Shown here in pieces: positions 1-6,862 of a stretch of DNA of 13,492 nt (position 1 is its first letter; each line of letters begins with the position of its first letter). A program made the translations under genes and the position numbers. The notes beneath the pieces were generated by a model, which was given only the letters and a program-made list of their open reading frames with translations, was not told the DNA's origin and did not search any database. The stretch comes from Betaproteobacteria bacterium. Its GTDB lineage: Bacteria; Pseudomonadota; Gammaproteobacteria; Burkholderiales; SG8-39. Where the stretch lies: contig VBCP01000403.1 of assembly GCA_005888925.1 (NCBI GenBank), forward strand, positions 1-13,492, read 5' to 3'.

Positions 1-60
1 CCCCCACGCGATCAGCAGATCGCGCACCGAGATCAGCGTTTCGCGGACGACGCGCGGCAC
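1..60 (-). CDS. Start of a downstream gene, possibly a TAXI-family TRAP transporter receptor (partial)
   Basis: A GTG at 60-58 opens a frame that stays open to the window edge for 20 codons. It begins MPRVVRETLISVRDLLIAWG. The G of this GTG is also the last base of the dioxygenase TAG stop, so the two genes overlap by one base, which suggests translational coupling. A short basic start leading into 'RDLL' before a presumed membrane segment resembles the N-terminus of TAXI-type TRAP transporter solute-binding proteins common in Burkholderiales. Only 20 residues are visible, so the family name is a guess from memory of such N-termini; the presence of a gene start is better supported than its identity. 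Confidence 0.35.
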   Translation of the reverse strand, partial: MPRVVRETLISVRDLLIAWG

Positions 61-935
61 TAGGCGGCGACTTTTTGCGTGATGGGCGCTTTAGGCAGGC
101 GCGCTTCTCCGGGCTCGAGCACGAAGGTGAAGCTGAGCTCGTAGCCGTCGGCGACGCGGATGAAATTGCCGATGAGCGCGCGCGTCACGCCGAACTGCGA
201 ATCGGTCTCGAGGTGCGGGTCCTCGGGATCGTAGACCTGCGAGGCGATGGTCTTGTAGCCGGGCTTGTGGATCAGGAAGTGCAGGTGCGCCGGGCGCATG
301 TTGTGGCGCCTTTGCGCCGCGAGCAGCGCGCCGGTCGGGCCATCGGTGGGCACCGGGTAGCCCGCGGGCTTGACGCTGCGGAAGCTGAACGAGCCATCGG
401 GCTGCGTCGTGAAGATGCCGCGCAGATTCATCTCGGCCTGCGAGGGGTCCTGGTTCTCGTAGAGCCCGGCGGGCGAGGACTGCCAGACGTGCACATCGGC
501 GCCCGCGATCGGTTTGCCTGCCTGGTCCTTCACCCAGCCGTGGAAAAGCAATGGGGCACCGCCGGTGGGCGAGCGCACGATCGATTCGCCATCCGCGCAG
601 CGCGGGCTGTCGGCGCGGTAGAACGGGCCGAGGTTATTGGCCTGCGTCGGGCGCGTGCCGTGGGCGCCGTTGTTCATCAAGCAGATCAGGTTCGAGACGC
701 CGAGCGCGCCGGCAAGCAGCATCGCCTCATTGTGGCTCGGCGTGGTCTGTCTTCCGATCGCGTTGATGGTGCCGATGGCGTCCTGGAACTCGCGTTCGGT
801 GAGCTTGGCTTCGCGCACGAAGGCGTGCAGGTGCTTCACCAGCAGCGAAAGCAATTCGCGTGTGCGCGCGTTAGGCGTGCGATGCATCTCCTGCAGCACC
901 GCCGCGGTGACGTCGTCCTGCGACTCGATGATCAT
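60..935 (-). CDS. Intradiol ring-cleavage dioxygenase (catechol/hydroxyquinol 1,2-dioxygenase family)
   Basis: This 291-residue protein should be a cytoplasmic non-haem Fe(III) enzyme that opens an ortho-dihydroxylated aromatic ring between the two hydroxyls, giving a muconate- or maleylacetate-type product. The N-terminal helical dimerisation region covers about residues 1-100, followed by the 'NNLGPFYRADSPR' linker (100-112) and a beta-sandwich catalytic domain. The four expected iron ligands are Tyr159 (GLYENQDP), Tyr193 (PAGYPVPTDGPTG), His217 and His219 (RPAHLHF). The Tyr-His spacing of 24 and the HxH pair match the family. Length and the GPFY motif fit the hydroxyquinol-type branch better than classical catechol enzymes, but substrate cannot be fixed from sequence alone. 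The ATG at 935 is preceded by GGAGGA. DUF3300 lies 30 bp upstream on the same strand; the next gene overlaps the stop codon by one base. Confidence 0.9.
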   Translation of the reverse strand: MIIESQDDVTAAVLQEMHRTPNARTRELLSLLVKHLHAFVREAKLTEREFQDAIGTINAIGRQTTPSHNEAMLLAGALGVSNLICLMNNGAHGTRPTQANNLGPFYRADSPRCADGESIVRSPTGGAPLLFHGWVKDQAGKPIAGADVHVWQSSPAGLYENQDPSQAEMNLRGIFTTQPDGSFSFRSVKPAGYPVPTDGPTGALLAAQRRHNMRPAHLHFLIHKPGYKTIASQVYDPEDPHLETDSQFGVTRALIGNFIRVADGYELSFTFVLEPGEARLPKAPITQKVAA

Positions 936-936
936 C

Positions 937-961
937 GACTTCCTCCGGGAGGAGGAAAGTC
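937..961 (-). promoter_or_regulatory. Hairpin that sequesters the dioxygenase ribosome-binding site
   Basis: Read on the minus strand, GACTTTCCTCC, a TCCC loop and GGAGGAAGTC form a 10-bp stem with one bulged T. The right arm is itself the Shine-Dalgarno sequence of the dioxygenase, ending one base before its ATG. The pairing is visible in the sequence; a role in limiting initiation, or in making it depend on translation of the upstream DUF3300 gene (stop at 966), is inference. There is no U-tract, so an intrinsic terminator is less likely. Confidence 0.5.
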
Positions 962-965
962 TACT

Positions 966-1988
966 TCAGCTTCTGTGCCGCCCGCCGCCTCTGTTGCCGC
1001 CGCCTTGGGCTTGGACGGGGTTTCCCATGCGGTGCTCGCTGGCGCGCGATTGCGGCGCGGGCATGCTGCGAACGACCGGCGCGCTTTGCGTAAACGCCGC
1101 GGCCCGCGCTTGCTGCACGGAGCGGAACCCGCCCTGCTGCATGGGAGGTGCCACGCTCACCGGCCGGGTGACGACTGGTGCGCTTTGCGTAAACGCCGCG
1201 CGGCGCGCTTCCTGCACGGAGCGGAATCCGCCCTGCTGCATGGTCACGGGCCGCGTGACGACCGGCGCGCTCTGGATGATCGGCATGCGCTGCGACTCGG
1301 GTACCCGGTGATAGGGCGTCACTTGCACTGTTGCCGGACGAACGAAGCGCACAGGCTGCACGATGCGCACCGGCTGGATCACGCGCGTCACGAAGACCGG
1401 GCGCGCGACCCACGGCCGCCAAAACACCGGCCGGTAAGCGGGCCACCACCAGGTGCCGTAGACGACATACGGGTCGTAATACGGCGCATAGACCACGTTC
1501 GGATAGACGGGCTGCACGACGATGGTCTGCGCCTGCTGATAAACGTACTGCTGCTCGTTGCTGCGCAGATAGCCGCTCGCCTGCGCGCGCGTGCGGAGCT
1601 GCTGGATGGTCGCGTTCACGTACGCCGACGAGCCGCTGTAGGCGTCGCCGAGATCGGCCAGCCACTGCGGGCTTTCCGCCATGCGGCTGAGGACGTCCGG
1701 ATAGGCAGCCAGCGCCTTCACGCTCGGATGCCAGGAGGTCGACTCGACCGTGGCCAGGGCGGCGTCGCCCTGCAGCTGGGGATTCGCACGCGACCAGGCA
1801 GCCGCCGCGGCTACATCGTCCGGATAGAGCGAGGCGTTAAGAACGTGAGTGAGCAGCGGATCGGGATACAGCGCGATCGGCGCAAGGAGCGTATCGAGCT
1901 CGGCCTGGTTGAAGATGCGCTGGGCGTGCGCGTTCAGCGCCCCTAGGGCGATCAGTAGGCCAAGCAGGATGCGGATAGCCGTTTTCAC
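966..1988 (-). CDS. DUF3300 family secreted protein
   Basis: This 340-residue protein has a signal peptide (residues 1-22, KTAIRILLGLLIALGALNAHA then Q) and is probably exported. The DUF3300 region spans about 25-180, with the typical 'LDTLLAPIALYPDPLLTHVL', 'ASLYPDDV', 'WHPSVKALAAYPDVL' and 'MAESPQWLADLGDAY' blocks, then a Tyr/Pro/Trp-rich stretch (PNVVYAPYYDPYVVYGTWWWP, about 163-183). The C-terminal third is low-complexity and basic, with two copies and a partial third of a QSAPVVTRPV...MQQGGFRSVQ repeat, ending in a Gly/Arg tail. The molecular function of the family is not established. The start is GTG (1988-1986), chosen because it places K at position 2 before a good hydrophobic core; GGGAG lies immediately upstream, closer than usual. 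It is divergent from the EF-hand gene and followed 30 bp later by the dioxygenase. Confidence 0.85.
   Translation of the reverse strand: MKTAIRILLGLLIALGALNAHAQRIFNQAELDTLLAPIALYPDPLLTHVLNASLYPDDVAAAAAWSRANPQLQGDAALATVESTSWHPSVKALAAYPDVLSRMAESPQWLADLGDAYSGSSAYVNATIQQLRTRAQASGYLRSNEQQYVYQQAQTIVVQPVYPNVVYAPYYDPYVVYGTWWWPAYRPVFWRPWVARPVFVTRVIQPVRIVQPVRFVRPATVQVTPYHRVPESQRMPIIQSAPVVTRPVTMQQGGFRSVQEARRAAFTQSAPVVTRPVSVAPPMQQGGFRSVQQARAAAFTQSAPVVRSMPAPQSRASEHRMGNPVQAQGGGNRGGGRHRS
1068..1274 (-). repeat. In-gene tandem repeat in the DUF3300 C-terminus
   Basis: Unit 1 covers residues 239-267 (1274-1188) and unit 2 residues 268-300 (1187-1089); a partial third copy 'QSAPVVR' is at 301-307. The shared core is QSAPVVTRPV, MQQGGFRSVQ, then AR-x-AAF. 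Unit 2 carries an extra SVAPP-type insert before the MQQGG block. The DNA is also strongly repeated (GCGCTTTGCGTAAACGCCGC occurs twice on the plus strand), so the expansion is fairly recent and may vary in length between strains. Confidence 0.8.
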
Positions 1989-2072
1989 GCTCCCAATCTA
2001 GACCTGTGCGGGCGCGGCTACTGCATCAATGTGTAACCAGATGTTGGGCACGAATACTGCAGCCCCCGCGGC
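1989..2072. promoter_or_regulatory. Divergent intergenic region between DUF3300 and EF-hand genes
   Basis: This is the only divergent gap in the window (84 bp). It should hold promoters for both the minus-strand DUF3300 gene and the plus-strand EF-hand gene. I could not pick convincing -35/-10 pairs in either direction, and there is no clear Shine-Dalgarno before the plus-strand ATG. The call rests on gene orientation only. Confidence 0.35.
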
Positions 2073-2411
2073 ATGAGACTGATCGCGGCGCTTTGCCTGA
2101 TGTCCGTGGCCGCCGGGGCCTATGCCGACAAGATCACCGACGCGTACTTCCGGTCGCTCGATCTCAACGGCGACGGTTTCGTGTCGCTTTCCGAGGCCGC
2201 GGGGGATGAGGTGGTGGTGACCCGCTTCGACCGGGCGGACAAGAACCGGGATGGCAAGCTGTCACCGAAAGAGGTTGCCAACCTGAAGAACGTCAAGCTG
2301 CGCGTCGCCAAGCGCAAGGGCAAGGAAACCGAGCCCTCGGCCGCGGTGGGCGGAACGGCGCCCAAATCAGGGCTCAAGCCGGGCCGGAAGAACTGGGCTG
2401 ACGGCGGCTAG
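2073..2411 (+). CDS. Small secreted EF-hand calcium-binding protein
   Basis: This 112-residue protein starts with a signal peptide (MRLIAALCLMSVAAGAYA, cleavage before Asp19) and has two EF-hand loops. Loop 1 is DLNGDGFVSLSE (about residues 30-41) and loop 2 is DKNRDGKLSPKE (about 56-67). Both have the canonical D-x-N-x-D-G pattern with a terminal Glu, so a paired Ca2+ site in the periplasm or outside the cell is likely. The tail after residue 70 is lysine-rich and disordered-looking. It is the only plus-strand gene, with no strong ribosome-binding site at the chosen ATG. That start is preferred because it gives a complete signal peptide. Its last 45 bp overlap the end of the convergent MEDS gene. 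The partner or target is unknown. Confidence 0.85.
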   Translation: MRLIAALCLMSVAAGAYADKITDAYFRSLDLNGDGFVSLSEAAGDEVVVTRFDRADKNRDGKLSPKEVANLKNVKLRVAKRKGKETEPSAAVGGTAPKSGLKPGRKNWADGG

Positions 2412-3158
2412 CGCCGGTTTTCCCAGCAGTCGGTTGCGCACCTCCTCCAGCACCCGGTCCGCGGTGCGCGGCATGTTCTGCTTCAGCCAGATGAGCGCAG
2501 CCTGCCCGAGCGGCATCTCCGTGTGCGGGCGGTGGCTCGCCGCAAGCCGCAGCAGCATCTGCGCGAGCGGCTGGTCGAGCACTTCCTTGCTCGCGTCGCT
2601 CACCGCGTCGTTGAAGCGCGCGTAGTCGCGCGTCGGGATGAGATGCGTATGGCACCGGCACACCGCGTCGAGCGCGGCTCCGTAGGAGGCCGCCTCGAGC
2701 GGATCGATGCCGTAGGCGCAAAGCAGCGAGAAGGTCTGCAGCTTGCCGAGCTCGTTCCAGAACTCCTCGAGCCGGATCGCCGCCTGCTGCTCGCCGCGCT
2801 GCCAGAGGATATCCACCATCTCGCCGTAGACGCGCACCGCGGGATACTGCAGGCGCAGCTCGGCGATCGCGCCGCCCATCGCATGGTGAAAGGCGGCCCA
2901 TTCGGGCAGGTCGTCGGTGGCGTCGAGCATGCGCAACGCCGGCGACGGATAAAGTCCCTCGCGCTCCAGTGCCAGCGCGAAGCGCGCGCGATGCTCCGGC
3001 CGCGCGATGACGATCGCGGCTTCGCCCTGCCTGAGGCCGGTGCCGAGGTATTGCGCCACGCCTTCGACCAGGAACTCGGGGTCGCTGTAGAGCTGCACCA
3101 TGTGATCCTGGCAGCCGGGATGGCGCAGCAACTCGGGCCAGTCGAGGGTCGCGTCCAT
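2367..3158 (-). CDS. MEDS-domain (DcmR-like sensory) protein, diverged paralogue
   Basis: This 263-residue, probably cytoplasmic protein opens with the MEDS/DcmR-sensory signature 'DHMVQLYSDPEFLVEGVAQYLGTGLRQGEAAIVIARPEH' (about 18-56). It continues through the expected 'VRVYGEMVDILWQRGE' (108-123), 'LEEFWNELGKLQTFSLLCAYGID' (130-152) and a 'CHTHLIP' stretch. The MEDS domain occurs in regulators of C1/halocarbon metabolism and next to histidine kinases, where it is thought to sense small molecules. No DNA-binding or kinase domain is present. Instead there is a C-terminal segment (about 181-243) containing 'MPLGQAALIWLKQNMPRTADRV', shared with the MEDS proteins at 8617 and 11083. The ATG at 3158 lies 29 bp after the EEP stop, so the gene probably sits at the end of the PLD-EEP operon. 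Its last 45 bp overlap the EF-hand gene on the other strand. Confidence 0.75.
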   Translation of the reverse strand: MDATLDWPELLRHPGCQDHMVQLYSDPEFLVEGVAQYLGTGLRQGEAAIVIARPEHRARFALALEREGLYPSPALRMLDATDDLPEWAAFHHAMGGAIAELRLQYPAVRVYGEMVDILWQRGEQQAAIRLEEFWNELGKLQTFSLLCAYGIDPLEAASYGAALDAVCRCHTHLIPTRDYARFNDAVSDASKEVLDQPLAQMLLRLAASHRPHTEMPLGQAALIWLKQNMPRTADRVLEEVRNRLLGKPALAAVSPVLPARLEP

Positions 3159-3187
3159 GCTTTCTTGCGCGCTGGGCGATGCGGATG

Positions 3188-4006
3188 TTAGGAGGCGCGG
3201 CGCCCAGCGTAAATCGGGAATTTCCTCACAGCGGCGTCAGCATCCTTCGACAGCGCGTACGGATCCCAACGCAGGTTCTGCGTCGCGACGATCGCTTTCA
3301 CCGGCAGGTGGTCGGAAGCCGCCGCCGCGAGCGCCGAGCGGTGCGCTTTGAGCGCGAGCAGCGCCGGGCGCGGCCGCACCCAGACGCGGTCGAGCGCGAA
3401 GAGCGGCCAGCGCGACGGAAACGAGCGCTCGACCACCGAGCGGCCGAAGATCCCGTTCATCCAGCGCAGCGGCCGGCTGAGCGGCAGCCATTCGTTGATG
3501 TCGCCGAGCACGACGACGCGCTCGTGAGCCGGGGTATGGCGCAGAACGTCCAGCAGCTTCCTCACCTGCCAGCGGCGCTCGCCGCCGAAAAGACCCAGGT
3601 GCGTCACGATCACGCGCAGCTTCTGGCCGCAGACGTCGAGGTCGACGTCGAGCGCGTTGCGCGGCTCGCGCCGGCAGTAGCCGAGGGCGAGGCGCCTCAC
3701 ATCCAGGATTTTTCTGCGGGTGAGCAAAGCGTTGCCGAAGGGGCCGTCGTGGCGCAGCAGCGTGAGGCCCGGCACCGCCTGCAGGTCGACGCGCCCGGCG
3801 ATGTAGTCGAGGCGGTAGTCGACTTCCTGCAGCCCGACCGTGTCGCAGTCGAGCTCGGCGATGACCTGGGCGATGCGCGCGGCGTCCTTGCGGCCGTCGG
3901 TGCCGACGCAGCCGTGCACGTTGTAGGAGGCGATGCGCAGGCAGCTCTCGGGCAGCTGGTCCGAGAGCGCCTGCCAGTTAGCCAGGCTGGCGGAGTGCCG
4001 GCTCAT
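3188..4006 (-). CDS. Endonuclease/exonuclease/phosphatase (EEP) family protein, YbhP-like
   Basis: This 272-residue protein has all the metal and catalytic motifs of the EEP fold. These are Asn29 (SYNVHG), Glu61 (GLQEVD), His136 (THLGLF), Asp169 and Asn171 (GDINEW), Asp206 (LDRVWV), and Asp232-His233 (SDHLP). It should be a Mg2+-dependent phosphodiesterase or phosphatase. The substrate could be a phospholipid headgroup, phosphoinositide or nucleic acid and is not shown by the sequence. The gene starts inside the end of the PLD-VTT gene (29-bp overlap), which implies coupled translation. E. coli ybhP occupies the same position next to clsB, which favours a role in phospholipid metabolism over DNA repair. 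No signal peptide is obvious. Confidence 0.85.
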   Translation of the reverse strand: MSRHSASLANWQALSDQLPESCLRIASYNVHGCVGTDGRKDAARIAQVIAELDCDTVGLQEVDYRLDYIAGRVDLQAVPGLTLLRHDGPFGNALLTRRKILDVRRLALGYCRREPRNALDVDLDVCGQKLRVIVTHLGLFGGERRWQVRKLLDVLRHTPAHERVVVLGDINEWLPLSRPLRWMNGIFGRSVVERSFPSRWPLFALDRVWVRPRPALLALKAHRSALAAAASDHLPVKAIVATQNLRWDPYALSKDADAAVRKFPIYAGRRAS

Positions 4007-6242
4007 TCGCGGCGCGCTCGGCTGCGTGAATCCGGCGGCTCATGCTTGTGAACCAGCGCTTCACCGCCACGATGCCGCCCGCGAGGAGCCCGACCGCGAT
4101 GCCCACCAGCCACCAGTTGACCTCGCCCGTGCCGGTGAGCGCGGTCTCGATCGCATCGCCGAAGATGGTGGTCGCGAGCGTCCCGGGAAGCAGGCCGATC
4201 GCGGTGCCGAGCGCCACGTGCCACAGGCGCATGTGGATCGCGCCGGCCACGATGCTCTCGACCACGAAGGGCGCGAGCGGCACCAGGCGCAGGAGCGTCA
4301 TCGCGAGCAGGCCGTACTTCTTCAGCACCTCGATCATGCGATCGAGCTTGGGCCCGGCGAGCCGCCTGACCGTATCCCGCCGCATGCGCCGGCCGATGTA
4401 GTACGTAACGATCGAGGACGCGACTATGCCCGTCAGCGCATAGACGAAGCCCATCCAGGGGCCGAAGGCGATGACGGCGGCGAGCGTGATCAGCGGCCGC
4501 GGGAACATCACCATGCAGGCCGGCGTGTAGGACGCCATCACCAGGAGCGGCGCCCACCAGCGGCTGCCGAAGTCCTTGGCCCAGCCGATCACTATGTCGG
4601 CGCTCACGGTATGGGCGAGCGGGCTCCACCGCCACAGGGCTGTCAGACCAAGCACCAGTAAAGCAACGAGCGCGAGCTTTACCCACGCGGGCTTCTCGGG
4701 CTCGGGCTCGCCCTCGTGGTGGCGGTCGAGCAGGAGCTCATCCAGCGCGATCGGCTCGTCGGGGTCGGCGACCGCGGCGACGTTGACCACCGCATCGGAC
4801 CATGCGGGCAGCCCGTCGAGCTCGCGCATCGAGCGTCCGTCGTGCGCCAGCACCTTGATCGCGCCGTGCAGGCTGCCGGTGCGCTCAATCTCGACGCGCA
4901 CCTTCTCGAGCGGCACGCCGAGGTGCTCGGCGAGCATCCGGTCCCTGAACCTGCGGATGGCGTTCGCCACCTGCGGCCGGCCGCGCGCTTCGATGGCGAT
5001 GTCGGCCTCGGTGTCGAGGCCGAGCGAGCGGTTGCAGAGGTTGGAGCTGCCGATGCGCAGCACCCGGTCGTCGACCACCATCATCTTCGAGTGCACGTCG
5101 ACGCAGCAGCCCTCGGGAAGCCCGGGCACGTGCGGGTAATAGACGTGGAAGCGGCCGTGGCGGTCGGCCTTGCGCAGCCGCTCGATCAGGCGCGTGCGCA
5201 GCACGTGCATGGTGTGCTCCTCCAACCAGCCGTGCGACAGCAGGCGCAGCACCACCACGATCTCGGGTCCGTCGGGCTCGGCGAGCCGCTTTTCCAGCGC
5301 CGCCGCTATGCGCGGCGCGGTGAAGTATTGGTTCTCTATGTAGAGCGTGTTCCTGGCGGCCGCGATCATGTCCAGGTAGAGCTTCTCGACCTCGCGCACC
5401 GCGGGCTGCTCGGCGCGCGGCGGCGCGGTGCGCGCGATGCCGACCTCGACGCCCTGCAGGTCCGGCGGGAAGCTCGCCGGCCACGGGTCGTTGTCGCCGA
5501 TGCCGCGGAAGGTCACGGGCTTCATCTTCTGGCCGGTCGCGGCGAGCCAGCGCTCGCGCGTCAATGACGCAAGCTGGCGCGCCGCTTCGCCGTCGAGGGC
5601 GACCATCAGGTCGTGGAACGGGGGGTACGGCTTGCCATGCGCCACGCGCCGCGGATCCTCGGCGGCGTGCTCGGGCGTATCCCAGCGGCGCACGGTGAAA
5701 TCGATGCCGCCGATGAAGGCCACCGTGTCGTCGATCACCACGATCTTCTGGTGCTGGCAGCCGGCGACCGGGTGCGTGTCGTCGTAGCGCAGGTGCACGC
5801 GCCGCGCCGGGGTCCAGCCGAAGCCGTAGAGCGGCGGGAATTCCCGGTCGGCGCCGAACACCATCGGGTAGTCCCAGTTGAGGACATGCACGTGCAGCGA
5901 GTGGCGGCGCTGCACCAGCCAGTTCAGGAACTCACCAAGCAGCGCAGGGGGCCCATCCGGCTCCACCGGATCGAAGTGCAGGCGCGTCTGGCTGTTGAAG
6001 TCCCAGGCGAGGATGGTGATCGAGCGCTTGGCGCGCAACGCCGCGTCGTAGAACGCCTTGAAGTAATCGGCGGCGTCGACCAGGAAGGCGACGCGCTCGG
6101 CGCGCGCCACCGCCCAGCAGTTGTAGCCCGGCCGCAGCAGCGACAGCGTGCCGTGCGTCGCCTGGACCTTGGCGGCGGCGGAGGCGCCGCCGTCATTCCC
6201 GCGGCGCCGCATGCCGCGGTCGAGGTAGAGCACGCTGCCCAT
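3978..6242 (-). CDS. Phospholipase D / cardiolipin synthase-like protein fused to a DedA/VTT membrane domain
   Basis: This 754-residue protein has two parts. The PLD part (about 45-460) has two HKD motifs: His164-x-Lys166...Asp171 (HQKIVVIDD, followed by IGGID) and His384-x-Lys386...Asp391 (HSKMMVVDD, followed by IGSSN). The pair form one active site for phosphatidyl transfer or phosphodiester cleavage, as in cardiolipin synthases. The C-terminal part (about 520-735) is a VTT/DedA/SNARE-associated-Golgi domain with several membrane spans, including LALVALLVLGLTALW, 'PLLVMASYTPACMVMFPRP', 'GFVYALTGIVASSIVTYYIGRR' and 'LRLVPLAPFVVESIVAGA'. DedA/VTT proteins are linked to lipid flipping, so the fusion would join lipid synthesis to membrane transfer; that link is inference. 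The start is ATG at 6242, with AGG very close upstream. The preceding repeat-protein frame ends only 4 bp upstream, and the EEP gene overlaps the 3' end. This domain order is known in other proteobacteria. Confidence 0.9.
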   Translation of the reverse strand: MGSVLYLDRGMRRRGNDGGASAAAKVQATHGTLSLLRPGYNCWAVARAERVAFLVDAADYFKAFYDAALRAKRSITILAWDFNSQTRLHFDPVEPDGPPALLGEFLNWLVQRRHSLHVHVLNWDYPMVFGADREFPPLYGFGWTPARRVHLRYDDTHPVAGCQHQKIVVIDDTVAFIGGIDFTVRRWDTPEHAAEDPRRVAHGKPYPPFHDLMVALDGEAARQLASLTRERWLAATGQKMKPVTFRGIGDNDPWPASFPPDLQGVEVGIARTAPPRAEQPAVREVEKLYLDMIAAARNTLYIENQYFTAPRIAAALEKRLAEPDGPEIVVVLRLLSHGWLEEHTMHVLRTRLIERLRKADRHGRFHVYYPHVPGLPEGCCVDVHSKMMVVDDRVLRIGSSNLCNRSLGLDTEADIAIEARGRPQVANAIRRFRDRMLAEHLGVPLEKVRVEIERTGSLHGAIKVLAHDGRSMRELDGLPAWSDAVVNVAAVADPDEPIALDELLLDRHHEGEPEPEKPAWVKLALVALLVLGLTALWRWSPLAHTVSADIVIGWAKDFGSRWWAPLLVMASYTPACMVMFPRPLITLAAVIAFGPWMGFVYALTGIVASSIVTYYIGRRMRRDTVRRLAGPKLDRMIEVLKKYGLLAMTLLRLVPLAPFVVESIVAGAIHMRLWHVALGTAIGLLPGTLATTIFGDAIETALTGTGEVNWWLVGIAVGLLAGGIVAVKRWFTSMSRRIHAAERAANEPALRQPG

Positions 6243-6246
6243 TTAC

Positions 6247-6857
6247 CTAACGCGCGCGAAGTCCGGCCTCGGGAGCCGCCGTGGCGCCGGGGGTTGCAGG
6301 CGCGCTGTTCGCGCCGGTGGTGACACCGGGCACCGCGGTCGGCGGCGTGTCGCTCATGCCGCGCGGGAACGGGCTGTCGCTCGTGTTGCTGCGGATGCCC
6401 GCGGTGCCGCCCGCCGCGGCGGTGCCCGCGGCTGCCGCGCCGAATGTGCCCTGGACGGATACCGCCGGGCTCTGCTGCGCGGCCGTATTGGTGCCGAGGG
6501 GCGTGGTGGTGGCGATGACGCCATTCACCTGCGTGGTGCCGAGCGCCGTCGGCAGCGCGCCGCCGGTGAGCGCGATGGCGAGCTGCTGTGCCGTCGGCGT
6601 CGCGATGCCGCGCTGGATCAGCGACTGGCGCACTGCGTGCCGGTGCTCAGCGTGACGAGCGTGCCGGAAGCGAGCCCATTCACCAGGTTCTGGAAATTGG
6701 CGTCGCCGCCGGCAAAGGCAACGAGCTGCGGCGCGAGGCGCTGCACCTCGAGCGCCGGCGAAACCTGGGTTGGCGCGGGCAGCGTTTGCGTCTGCACCGC
6801 TTGGGCGAGCGCGTTGGTGCTGAGGGCGAGAGCGGCGACAAGGAGGAGTGATCTCAT
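6247..6857 (-). pseudogene. Secreted repeat-motif protein split by a frameshift
   Basis: Frame A runs from the ATG at 6857 to a TGA at 6618. It encodes a signal peptide (MRSLLLVAALALSTNALA) and a block 'NFQNLVNGLASGTLVTLSTG'. Frame B, open from about 6633 (GTG) to TAG at 6247, begins VRQSLIQRGIATPTAQQL and continues into GGALPTALGTTQVNGVI and an Ala/Thr/Pro-rich tail. Frame B's start matches the repeat found twice in the adjacent paralogue at 6863-7492, and frame A's end matches that paralogue's 'NLQNLLAGLMNGGEATLIT'. The two frames thus look like halves of one gene that lost one base (or gained two) near 6630-6640. No slippery run suggests programmed frameshifting. A sequencing error is possible. 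GAGGTAA upstream of the ATG contains the TAA stop of the previous gene (5-bp gap), so the pair is an operon. Function unknown. Confidence 0.65.
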
Positions 6858-6862
6858 GGCAG

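Noticed and set aside
75..1946. Plus-strand open frame of 623 codons
   Set aside because: It lies antisense to the dioxygenase and DUF3300 genes, has Arg/Ala/His-rich composition with no motif, and is a product of high GC content.
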